Below, in pieces: positions 41,735-49,320 of a stretch of DNA of 64,000 bases. The stretch's first letter is position 1, and the number at the start of each line of letters is the position of its first letter. Made by a program: the position numbers and the translations under genes. The notes beneath the pieces are model-generated. The model searched no databases and was not told the DNA's origin. It saw only the letters and a list, made by a program, of their open reading frames with translations. Source of the DNA: an uncultured Christensenellaceae bacterium (GTDB lineage: Bacteria > Bacillota > Clostridia > Christensenellales > Borkfalkiaceae); NCBI GenBank assembly GCA_910587825.1, contig CAJUNJ010000004.1, forward strand, positions 1-64,000, given 5' to 3'.

Positions 41735-44345
41735 ACGAAACGGAACTGAGGTTGCATTTGATATTGATAAGATAATAAACGCTTTAAGAAAAGCTAACAA
41801 CGAAGTTGAAAGTCGCAACCAGCTTTCTGACAAGGATATCATCGCGATTGCCAACGACGTAAGGCAGAAATGCAACAGCTATGGCAGAGTAGTTTCCGTT
41901 GAAAAAGACATTCAAAACCTTGTGGAAGACGCTCTGATGACATACAACCACAGCGTTGCTCAAAAGTACATAAGGTATCGCTATCAGCACGAAATTGACC
42001 GCAAAAAGAACACAACCGATGCAAAAATAATGTCGGTTGTTGACCTTCAAAACGAAGAAGTTATTGAAGAGAATAGCAATAAAGACCCTGTCATTTTACC
42101 GACACAAAGAGACTATATCGCTGGTGAAGTAAGCAAGGATTTGACGGAAAGGTATTTGCTCCCTCGTGAAATCAGCGAGGCACATAAAGCTGGTATCATC
42201 CACTTCCACGACTCCGATTACTTCATACAGCACTCCCATAACTGTGACTTAATTAACCTTGAAGATATGCTTCAGAACGGCACAGTCATCAATAAGACGT
42301 TGATTGAGAAACCTCACAGCTTCGCTACGGCTTGCAATGTGGCAACTCAGATTATGGCACAGGTTGCTTCTTGTCAGTACGGTGGACAGACAATATCTCT
42401 CTCTCACCTTGCTCCGTTCGTAGACGTAAGTCGTAAAAAAATTCGTAGCGAAGTCGAACAAGAAATTGCTACATTCCCTCTCACTATTACATTTGATAAG
42501 GTTTCCGACTTAAACGATTATATAGCCAACATAACAGAGCGGCGTGTAAAAGCTGAAATAAAACGCGGTGTGCAAACTATTCAGTATCAAGTGAACACGC
42601 TTATGACAACGAACGGTCAGACACCATTTGTTTCGGTGAATATGTACCTCGGCGAAGTGTCCGATGAGAAAACAAAAGCTGACTTAGCACTTATTATAGA
42701 AGAAGTTTTGAACCAGCGTATCGAGGGCGTTAAAAATGAAAAAGGTATTTGGATAACCCCCTCCTTCCCTAAGCTCTTATATGTTCTTGAAGAAGACAAC
42801 ATTCACGAAGATAGCAAGTACTACTATTTGACAAAACTTGCCGCTAAATGTACGTCTAAAAGAATGGTTCCAGACTATATCTCTGAAAAAGTAATGAAGC
42901 AGAATAAGGTAGATAAGAATGGCAATGGCAACTGCTACCCTTGTATGGGATGTCGAAGTTTCCTTACCCCTTATGTCGATGAAAATGGAAAGCCTAAATA
43001 TTATGGTCGCTTCAATCAAGGCGTCGTAACAATCAACCTCGTTGATGTCGCTTGCTCAAGCGAGAAAGATATGGATAAATTCTGGGAAATCTTCGAAGAG
43101 CGCTTGGAGTTATGCCACCGCGCTCTAAGAATAAGACACGAAAGATTGTTAGGTACAATATCGGATGTCGCTCCTATTTTGTGGCAACACGGCGCAATAG
43201 CTCGTCTTGGCAAGGGTGAAAAAATCGATAGACTTTTATATGGTGGCTACTCCACCATCTCGCTCGGCTACGCTGGCTTGTGGGAATGCGTCTATTATAT
43301 GACTGGCAAAAAGTTGACTGAAACGGCTGGTAAGGATTTCGGCTTAGAAGTTATGAAGGCAATGAATACAGCAACTGCTAAGTGGAAAGCGATGGAAAAT
43401 ATTGACTATTCGCTTTACGGCACTCCCATTGAAAGCACTACATACAAATTTGCGAAATGCTTGCAGGAAAGATTTGGCATAATTGAGGGTGTTACGGATA
43501 AGAACTATATAACCAATAGCTACCATATAAAAGTTACAGAACCAGTCGATGCGTTCAGTAAGTTGGCTATTGAAAGTGAGTTCCAACTCCTCTCTCCGGG
43601 CGGTGCAATTTCATACGTCGAAGTGCCTAACTTGCAAAATAATATCGAGGCAGTTCTCTCGGTTATTAAATTCATCTATGACAATATCATCTACGCAAAA
43701 CTGAATACTAAGTTCCCTGATTGGATAATAAAAACTGACGAAACCCGCATACAAAATATGCCTTGGGTTATCAGCGACTACGCTGGAAAGCCTATGGTCG
43801 TGACTGAAAAGATTGACGGCACTTCCACTACATTCGGTCTTAGAAAAGAAAAGAAAAGAAAAGAATTCGTGGTTTGCTCTCGCAATGTTCGGCAAGCTAC
43901 ACCGTCTCAAAAGTGTTTCTACGACGACAATGTTTATCATATCATAGCCAAAAAATACAACGTCGAAGAAGTACTAAGGCGGTTAATGGATACTTATAAG
44001 GCGAAAATGATTGTCTTACAGGGCGAAACTATCGGCGAAGGAATTCAAAAGAACAAATACGGAATAAAAGGTTTCGACTTCTACGCTTTCAACTTAATTA
44101 TCGATGGCAAAAAGGTTGACAGTTGCGAAGCTGCTGAAATTGTAAAAATATTTGGTATTAAATGGGTTCCTATCCTTGACAAAAACTTCATACTACTCTC
44201 TTCGGTAGATGAAATGTTGAAGTATGCGGAAAGTAACTCGGTGTTAAAAGATACTCTTAGGGAAGGCGTTGTTATAAGAGACCACGACAATACAACGAGC
44301 TTTAAATGTATCAGCAACGCCTTTTTGCTGAAGCACAATATATGA
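41721..44345 (+). CDS. Fusion of class III ribonucleotide reductase (NrdD) and RNA ligase
   Basis: Residues 1-664 match NrdD: an ATP-cone (KVIKRNGTEVAFDIDKI), then YPCMGCRSFL, NQGVVTINL, YSTISLGYAGLWE and SPGGAISYVEVPN. The match ends at YAKLNTK, where NrdD normally enters its zinc-finger and glycyl-radical domain. Instead residues 665-874 match an RNA ligase: FPDWIIKTDETRIQN, nucleotidyltransferase motif VTEKIDGTS with the lysine nucleophile, GFDFYAFNLI, EGVVIR and a final SFKC motif. So the glycyl-radical domain and the ligase's N-terminal domain are both missing, and no nrdG is present. As read, the reductase part should be inactive unless a radical is supplied in trans. An AAGGAG site precedes the ATG. 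Confidence 0.88.
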   Translation: MKVIKRNGTEVAFDIDKIINALRKANNEVESRNQLSDKDIIAIANDVRQKCNSYGRVVSVEKDIQNLVEDALMTYNHSVAQKYIRYRYQHEIDRKKNTTDAKIMSVVDLQNEEVIEENSNKDPVILPTQRDYIAGEVSKDLTERYLLPREISEAHKAGIIHFHDSDYFIQHSHNCDLINLEDMLQNGTVINKTLIEKPHSFATACNVATQIMAQVASCQYGGQTISLSHLAPFVDVSRKKIRSEVEQEIATFPLTITFDKVSDLNDYIANITERRVKAEIKRGVQTIQYQVNTLMTTNGQTPFVSVNMYLGEVSDEKTKADLALIIEEVLNQRIEGVKNEKGIWITPSFPKLLYVLEEDNIHEDSKYYYLTKLAAKCTSKRMVPDYISEKVMKQNKVDKNGNGNCYPCMGCRSFLTPYVDENGKPKYYGRFNQGVVTINLVDVACSSEKDMDKFWEIFEERLELCHRALRIRHERLLGTISDVAPILWQHGAIARLGKGEKIDRLLYGGYSTISLGYAGLWECVYYMTGKKLTETAGKDFGLEVMKAMNTATAKWKAMENIDYSLYGTPIESTTYKFAKCLQERFGIIEGVTDKNYITNSYHIKVTEPVDAFSKLAIESEFQLLSPGGAISYVEVPNLQNNIEAVLSVIKFIYDNIIYAKLNTKFPDWIIKTDETRIQNMPWVISDYAGKPMVVTEKIDGTSTTFGLRKEKKRKEFVVCSRNVRQATPSQKCFYDDNVYHIIAKKYNVEEVLRRLMDTYKAKMIVLQGETIGEGIQKNKYGIKGFDFYAFNLIIDGKKVDSCEAAEIVKIFGIKWVPILDKNFILLSSVDEMLKYAESNSVLKDTLREGVVIRDHDNTTSFKCISNAFLLKHNI

Positions 44346-44394
44346 CATCTTTGTCATATATGGCAAGAAAAATTAAAAATCGACAAAGATTTTT
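44340..44394 (+). terminator. Two hairpins after the NrdD-ligase fusion
   Basis: ATATGAC (44340-44346) pairs with GTCATAT (44353-44359) across the stop codon. AAAAATC (44375-44381) pairs with GATTTTT (44388-44394), followed by ATT. The second could be a weak terminator before the next promoter. Confidence 0.4.
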
Positions 44395-44416
44395 ATTAAA
44401 AAATTAATTTTATCAT

Positions 44417-44445
44417 TTGACAAACAAATTAAGGAGTGTTAATAT
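44417..44445 (+). promoter_or_regulatory. Candidate promoter for the mazF-recombinase group
   Basis: TTGACA (44417-44422) and TAATAT (44440-44445) are spaced by 17 bp. Downstream lies an inverted element ACAAA-TG-TTTGT (44466-44477) that could be an operator; similar ACAAATG/CATTTGT arms flank the promoter at 46698. Confidence 0.5.
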
Positions 44446-44490
44446 TATAGCCCAAACAAAAATAAACAAATGTTTGTATTGCATTAAATT

Positions 44491-44718
44491 ATGAATAAGG
44501 AAATTAGAAAAAGAATCAGTGAAGTTACAGTTAAACTGTCAAGTTGCTCATCCGAGCTGCAATCAATTTGCGACGACGAAGATTATGCTCGCAACCGAAT
44601 GCCTGAAAATCTTGCAAACTCCGAACGCTATGAAGCATCGGAAAATTGCAGTGATGTTTTGGAGGATTCGATATCCGATATTGATGATGTAATTACCAGC
44701 TTACAAGAGCTAACATAA
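44491..44718 (+). CDS. Small acidic helical protein
   Basis: The 75-residue product is acidic and helical (ISEVTVKLSSCSSELQ, RMPENLANSERYEASENCSD), of a type often found in phages and plasmids with unknown role. It lies directly before mazF, where an antitoxin gene would be expected, but shows no known antitoxin DNA-binding motif. No good Shine-Dalgarno precedes the ATG. Confidence 0.6.
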   Translation: MNKEIRKRISEVTVKLSSCSSELQSICDDEDYARNRMPENLANSERYEASENCSDVLEDSISDIDDVITSLQELT

Positions 44719-44735
44719 ATTAAGGTGGTAAATCT

Positions 44736-45080
44736 ATGCATCGAGGCGAAATTTATTTGGTTGATTTGAACAATCATACTGGCTCAGAACAAACTGGTAT
44801 TCGTCCTGCCATCATTGTGCAGAATGAAATAGGAAATCTTAATTCTCCCACCACCATTGTTTGCCCATTAACCTCTCAAAAAAAGCCTTCGATGATTACT
44901 CACGTAGCTCTTTCCCCGAAGGACTGTGGTATCATAAAAGATTCCATCGTTCTATGTGAACAAATATGTGTTATCGATAAAAAACTGGTAAGGAAAAAGT
45001 TAGGCGAAGTAAAAAACAAGGCAAAAATTGAAGAGTTTAATAGGAAACTATTAATCTCATTAGGTATCGAGGAATATTAA
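44736..45080 (+). CDS. mazF: MazF/PemK-family endoribonuclease toxin
   Basis: The 114-residue protein has the MazF start HRGEIYLVDLNNHTGSEQTG, then the RPAIIVQNE and TTIVCPLTSQ strands. MazF-family toxins cut mRNA or tRNA at specific sequences. Residues R and T of the family's active site are seen in RPAI and PLTSQ. An AAGGTGG site precedes the ATG. No MazE-like gene is adjacent. It may stabilise the element by addiction if the 75-residue neighbour is its antitoxin. Confidence 0.88.
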   Translation: MHRGEIYLVDLNNHTGSEQTGIRPAIIVQNEIGNLNSPTTIVCPLTSQKKPSMITHVALSPKDCGIIKDSIVLCEQICVIDKKLVRKKLGEVKNKAKIEEFNRKLLISLGIEEY

Positions 45081-45281
45081 ATGGAACAACACAGAGCCAT
45101 AAAAAAATTAAATATTAATGGTCAGAACGTATATAAATGCGTTTTCGATGGCACACCTCAGTGCCATCTCATACATAAGAAATCCGCAAACCAGACCTGC
45201 TGCGGTTGCCCGATGTTAAATGCCATATTTGAAAAATTATATACATACGAAAGCATTGAATACGACGACAAGGAGGATTAA
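45081..45281 (+). CDS. Small cysteine-rich protein
   Basis: The 66-residue product carries CVFDGTPQCH and QTCCGCPMLN, a five-cysteine pattern that may bind zinc. It begins directly at the mazF stop, with a GAGGA site. Function unknown. Confidence 0.55.
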   Translation: MEQHRAIKKLNINGQNVYKCVFDGTPQCHLIHKKSANQTCCGCPMLNAIFEKLYTYESIEYDDKED

Positions 45282-45283
45282 AT

Positions 45284-46276
45284 TTGGGAAATGATACTTT
45301 ATTTGCTGACTTCCCCTCCGTAATTCCGGAGATTAAGAAGTTATATGAAACATCAGATGAAAAAATTGCACGCCTTGAACTCGAAAACAAAGCTTTAATT
45401 GAAGAATTAGCTATCGAGCGAACAGCTCGATACGACGCTGAGCACCACATCGAGGAGCTTAAAACTCGTATCATTGAGTTGTCACAGGCTCCTAAGCGAA
45501 TTAGGAGAAAGAAAGTCGAGATTGAAGTAACAGACTATTGTGAATTTAAGTCCGACGGGAAACGCAAGGCTCGTCCTGCCGACCCCATAAGGTCTTATGA
45601 AGACTTCGCAAAAATCCAGCAGTACTTTATTAACAAAGATAAAGTTCGTGATTGGGCTCTGTGGACTATCGGCGTAGCACTCGGGCTTCGTATCTCCGAC
45701 TTATTGAGCTTGAAGATTAAAGACTTACTCAACGATGACTTAACCTTCCGTACCCATATAAAAGTTGTTGAACAGAAGACTTCCAAACTTAATAGTTGCC
45801 TCATAACTGAGGCGGTGCAAAATGCGCTGACAAAATATTTTGAGTCAATTGATTGGAAAATTAACTTAGATGACTACCTCTTCGCCAGTAAAAAGACTGG
45901 TGGCAAAATGTACGAGGAATACGGTTGGAAAATTATCTCCGATGCAGGCAAGGCTTTGAATTTGCCTATCAACATAGGTTCTCACACAATGAGAAAAAGT
46001 TTTGCAAATATCGCCGCTTGTGTGGACAAGTCCACCATTGATATGAATGCAATAACTAAGATACAGGGACTGCTTAACCACTCTGACCAGCGAGTCACGA
46101 TGAGATATTTAGGTAAATTCCAAGAGATGTTCGACAGAGCGAGAGTTGCGGTTAGCGATTTCGTTCTCGGCAAGACTGATGTAAATGAACTTATTGCCGG
46201 CAATGCCTTCACGATAGATGATATCGTAGGTAAGCTGGATAATATAGAAACAAAATTAAAGAATTTGGAGACTTAA
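45284..46276 (+). CDS. Tyrosine recombinase (second, complete catalytic set)
   Basis: The 330-residue protein has an N-terminal coiled coil (about residues 22-66) and a catalytic domain with R136 (ALGLRISDLL), H234-T-M-R237, H266 (LNHSDQ) and nucleophile Y275 (TMRYLG). It lacks the arm-binding N-terminus of the integrase at 47980. It could act on other sites, such as the 27-bp repeats, resolve multimers, or control gene order. The start is a TTG 8 nt after AAGGAGG. Confidence 0.85.
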   Translation: MGNDTLFADFPSVIPEIKKLYETSDEKIARLELENKALIEELAIERTARYDAEHHIEELKTRIIELSQAPKRIRRKKVEIEVTDYCEFKSDGKRKARPADPIRSYEDFAKIQQYFINKDKVRDWALWTIGVALGLRISDLLSLKIKDLLNDDLTFRTHIKVVEQKTSKLNSCLITEAVQNALTKYFESIDWKINLDDYLFASKKTGGKMYEEYGWKIISDAGKALNLPINIGSHTMRKSFANIAACVDKSTIDMNAITKIQGLLNHSDQRVTMRYLGKFQEMFDRARVAVSDFVLGKTDVNELIAGNAFTIDDIVGKLDNIETKLKNLET

Positions 46277-46279
46277 AGA

Positions 46280-46651
46280 ATGAAGTTTGTAAGTACGAAG
46301 ATTGTTGATGATAGGCGCCTCTCCTTTTCTATCCCTCTCGAAGTAGTAAACATCAAAGATTTTACTAAAGAAGAAAGCTCATATGTAACTTTCAATTACG
46401 ACATTGAAGATTATGTGCACACCCTGCCATTCAATGTTAGTGAGTACAGTTGTTTATGCGTATTAAAAATTAAAGACAATGATTTATCTCTAACGGTTGC
46501 TTTCCCTGCGAGCCAAATTAACTCAGAAGAGATAACGAGATACATAATCTCAGACGACAACTTTGATAACTGTATAACTGGTTGTTTTGAGTTGACTGAT
46601 GAAGAAAAAATAACCTTATTAATACAACTTTATAAAGTATTATGTAAGTAA
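46280..46651 (+). CDS. Element protein of unknown function
   Basis: The 123-residue acidic product lies 3 bp after the recombinase and has a GGAGA site. Alternating hydrophobic strands suggest a beta-rich fold followed by a helix. No family is recognised. It ends the transcript before the promoter at 46698. Confidence 0.55.
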   Translation: MKFVSTKIVDDRRLSFSIPLEVVNIKDFTKEESSYVTFNYDIEDYVHTLPFNVSEYSCLCVLKIKDNDLSLTVAFPASQINSEEITRYIISDDNFDNCITGCFELTDEEKITLLIQLYKVLCK

Positions 46652-46697
46652 AATTAACAAATGCCTCCTATACATAACATTTGTTTGTAATTAGAAA

Positions 46698-46726
46698 TTG
46701 ACAAAACAGATGGTTTATTATATAAT
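46698..46726 (+). promoter_or_regulatory. Consensus sigma-A promoter with flanking inverted repeats
   Basis: A perfect TTGACA (46698-46703), 17-bp spacer and perfect TATAAT (46721-46726) precede the gene at 46743, with CGGAGG as its ribosome-binding site. ACAAATG and CATTTGT arms just upstream could be an operator. This is the strongest promoter in the element. Confidence 0.88.
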
Positions 46727-46742
46727 AATTCGGAGGTAAGAA

Positions 46743-47645
46743 ATGGATATAAATGCTTTTTTAGAACGTTATTATTCTACTGCATCTGATGACACCAAAT
46801 TAAGGGTCACTAATTGGATAAAGTATGTAGAAGAAAGCGCTGGTTCAGGATTGTCGAAAGAAGTTTTGCAATCAAAAGATAAACTATTTTATTGCTCCTT
46901 ATTCACTAAGGGCGATACTACGGTAGCCAGAACGAAATATTTTATGGTCAAATCGTGGTTGCAAAATTTACTCAACTATTATGATGTAAATATTGCCATA
47001 CCTTCTCGTGAAGAGATTCTCGATACTCTTGGCAATAAAAACTATTTTAAAGAGTTAAAAGAGTTACTTGATTATATTGATTATAGCGGTGATGTGCGTA
47101 TCCCAAACTATAGACCAGCAACCGATATGTTGTACTTAAAGTCGCTGTGCATATTGGGTTGGTACGGCTTCTCCCAAGAAGAAATTGTCGCACTTCTTAT
47201 ATCAGATTTGAGGCAATTTGAAGGCGGTTATTACATTAAGCGAAACAATACACTTGTTTCATTAACCGCCGATGAATATCAAATAATTAAAAGTTTCTCC
47301 CTTACTGATTGCTGCCAAGGATATCCGACGGGAAAGTTAGTTTATTATAAAGACACAAATTACTTATTCCGTCCAGTTCTTAAAAGCGATAATGCTAATA
47401 AGGACTCTACCACTGTCCTGAGCATCAAAACTTTAATTAAGAAGTTTAATAATAACAATCCAAGAAACATTAATATATCTTTTGTATCCTTAAGAAAGAA
47501 CCGCATATTTACTGAAATCTATAATGACAAAACAGATATCGGTCTTTCCGAGAAAATTGCAAAACATTTTGGTTCAGATGCTAACCTAACAATAAACCTG
47601 AAAAAAGAATACACAAGTTGGGTAAAGAATGTAAAAGAAATATAA
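46743..47645 (+). CDS. Recombinase-like protein without catalytic residues, possible regulator
   Basis: The 300-residue protein has a helical N-terminal half like a core-binding domain and a C-terminal half with SLCILGWYGFSQEEIVALLISDL and ISFVSLRKNRIFTEIYN. These look like the R and HxxR regions of tyrosine recombinases, but the catalytic Arg, His and Tyr are not found. It may bind DNA without cutting it. It has the strongest promoter in the element, which would suit a repressor or an architectural protein. This reading is tentative. Confidence 0.5.
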   Translation: MDINAFLERYYSTASDDTKLRVTNWIKYVEESAGSGLSKEVLQSKDKLFYCSLFTKGDTTVARTKYFMVKSWLQNLLNYYDVNIAIPSREEILDTLGNKNYFKELKELLDYIDYSGDVRIPNYRPATDMLYLKSLCILGWYGFSQEEIVALLISDLRQFEGGYYIKRNNTLVSLTADEYQIIKSFSLTDCCQGYPTGKLVYYKDTNYLFRPVLKSDNANKDSTTVLSIKTLIKKFNNNNPRNINISFVSLRKNRIFTEIYNDKTDIGLSEKIAKHFGSDANLTINLKKEYTSWVKNVKEI

Positions 47646-47661
47646 AGCTAACCACTTTATA

Positions 47662-47688
47662 TTTTTTGAAATCAACAAGCCACTTGTG
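47662..47688 (+). repeat. 27-bp direct repeat, copy 2
   Basis: Exact copy of 31377-31403, 16.3 kb away in the same orientation. It lies 16 bp past the stop of the recombinase-like gene and upstream of the excisionase gene. Confidence 0.85.
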
Positions 47689-47739
47689 TACTATATATTA
47701 AGTATGTGGATTTGTATTGATTTATTATTCTCTATCTCA

Positions 47740-47756
47740 CTCCCTTATTTTGGGAG
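47740..47756 (+). promoter_or_regulatory. Hairpin that hides the excisionase ribosome-binding site
   Basis: CTCCC (47740-47744) pairs with GGGAG (47752-47756) across a 7-nt loop. GGGAG is the ribosome-binding site of the ATG at 47766, so the hairpin would lower translation of the excisionase-like protein. Confidence 0.5.
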
Positions 47757-47765
47757 AATACATAT

Positions 47766-47987
47766 ATGAAAGGGCAGAACATTTTGTATACCGTCAAAGA
47801 AGTTGCTGAGTTCTTAAAGACGAACATTGATTATGTCCATAAGTTAAGGAAAAGCGGACTACTTCCTTTCCTTAAAATTGGACAATACAAAGTTCGTGCA
47901 GAAAGCCTCGCCACTTTTTTGGAACAATATGAAGGTAAAGATTTGACAGACCCTTTTAATGTAAAGGAGTTAGATTACAATGTCTAA
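47766..47987 (+). CDS. xis: Excisionase-like MerR/HTH_17 DNA-binding protein
   Basis: The 73-residue protein has the helix-turn-helix pattern of the excisionase family (LYTVKEVAEFLKTNIDYVHKL...GLLPFLKIGQYKVRAESL). Such proteins bend DNA at the attachment site and steer the integrase toward excision. It overlaps the integrase gene by 8 nt, the usual xis-int arrangement. A hairpin masks its ribosome-binding site. Confidence 0.83.
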   Translation: MKGQNILYTVKEVAEFLKTNIDYVHKLRKSGLLPFLKIGQYKVRAESLATFLEQYEGKDLTDPFNVKELDYNV

Positions 47988-49260
47988 AATCAGCGTTCGA
48001 GATAGGAATAAAAACACGGGAAGAAAGCCTAATTGGGGTTATCGGTTTGAGATAGCTAAGATAAATGGTAAAAGACAATGGGCATCAGAGTCTGGGTTTC
48101 GCACTAAAAGAGAAGCCGAAGAAGCTGGCGCTAAAGCGTTCGCCGATTACAATGGTATCACCGTACAAAATAAGTACGCTTCGATAAGTGTCAGTGATTT
48201 CATTGATATTTGGATTGAGCAATATTGTACCCCGAACTTCAAGTACAATTCACAGAAAGCTTATATACAGGTCATCAACCAATATATCAAGCCAGCACTT
48301 GGGAAGTACTATCTGACAAAAATAACTTCAATAATAGTCAATGAGTTCATCTCAGAAGTCGTCAAGGGTAATAAAAGTCCAAGATTATACTACCGAATAT
48401 TGGGCGTGCTTAGGTCAGTCTTCACTTACGCTATCCACCCTCTTCGGATAATTAATAATAATCCTACGGACTACATTAAGATACCGAAATCGGCTCAAAA
48501 GAAGAAACCTAAAGAACGAGAAGTTGTTACGCCAGATGAGTTCGGTACAATTATGGAACTCTATCCGTTCGGCAATAAGTTTCATATTCCTTTGCTTTTA
48601 GGTTGGTACAATGGTATGCGACACGGCGAAGTATTTGGTCTTGTTTGGGAAGACATAGATTTTGAAAATAAAATAATCAATGTTGAAAGACAAGATGAAG
48701 TATCGCATTTAAAAGGGGATACCGTTGTAATCCAATGTAGTCCTCCCAAATACGACTCAGTTCGGAAGATAACTATTGGAGACAACCTACTACAAGAGCT
48801 TATAAAAGAAAAGCGACGACAAGAAAAAGCTGAAACAATTGCTGGCGACGAAGGGTTTATTTCATATATTGCTGACGACTCTACCATCATTCAAGTTAAA
48901 AAGAAATTGCATCCTGATTTAACTGGAAAGAAAATTGTTCATCCGATAATTGTAGCAGATAACGGAAGAATTATTTGCCGAGCTTATATCGAACAAGTAT
49001 GCAGAAAGATTAGCAAGCAACTTGGTAAAAACATCACTTTCCACTGCCTGCGACACTCTAATACAACCACTCTTTATGAGAACGGCGTTCCAGTCAAGGC
49101 TATTCAGCAGAGGCTTGGACATAAGAGCCCAGAGACAACAATGAAAACTTATACTCACAACACACGAAAAATGGCTGACATTGCTGTCAGCACTATAGAT
49201 GATTGTTTAGTACAAAGCTTAAATAATCGTGGTCAAAATGTGGACACACTTCTAAACTAA
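47980..49260 (+). CDS. int: Tyrosine integrase of the element
   Basis: The 426-residue protein has an N-terminal arm-binding domain (RFEIAKINGKRQWASESGF, residues 16-46), a SAM-like core-binding domain and a catalytic domain with R214 (NGMRHGE), H355-C-L-R358, H381 (RLGHKS) and nucleophile Y391 (TMKTYTH). It belongs to the Tn916/phage-type integrases that use both arm and core sites. It ends 66 bp from the right attachment site and an AAGGAG site precedes its ATG. Confidence 0.95.
   Translation: MSKISVRDRNKNTGRKPNWGYRFEIAKINGKRQWASESGFRTKREAEEAGAKAFADYNGITVQNKYASISVSDFIDIWIEQYCTPNFKYNSQKAYIQVINQYIKPALGKYYLTKITSIIVNEFISEVVKGNKSPRLYYRILGVLRSVFTYAIHPLRIINNNPTDYIKIPKSAQKKKPKEREVVTPDEFGTIMELYPFGNKFHIPLLLGWYNGMRHGEVFGLVWEDIDFENKIINVERQDEVSHLKGDTVVIQCSPPKYDSVRKITIGDNLLQELIKEKRRQEKAETIAGDEGFISYIADDSTIIQVKKKLHPDLTGKKIVHPIIVADNGRIICRAYIEQVCRKISKQLGKNITFHCLRHSNTTTLYENGVPVKAIQQRLGHKSPETTMKTYTHNTRKMADIAVSTIDDCLVQSLNNRGQNVDTLLN
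49229..49248 (+). repeat. Candidate integrase arm-type sites, right end
   Basis: GTGGTCAAA (49229-49237) and GTGGACACA (49240-49248) are spaced 11 bp apart, like the pair at 27882-27901. They overlap the last codons of int, 78 bp from the right attachment site. Confidence 0.5.
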
Positions 49261-49261
49261 C

Positions 49262-49275
49262 CACTATATATAGTG
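49262..49275. repeat. 14-bp perfect palindrome next to the right attachment site
   Basis: CACTATATATAGTG is a perfect palindrome starting 1 bp after the int stop. Related CACTA and TAGTG arms recur at 49294-49316. They could bind the excisionase or a host factor. Confidence 0.5.
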
Positions 49276-49320
49276 TTTTACAACTAAAATAAGCACTATA
49301 AACACAATATTTAGTGTAAT

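Noticed and set aside
44431..44490. 15-codon frame after AAGGAG whose stop overlaps the ATG at 44491
   Set aside because: It has no standard start codon at the right distance (ATT or ATA only), so it is probably chance.
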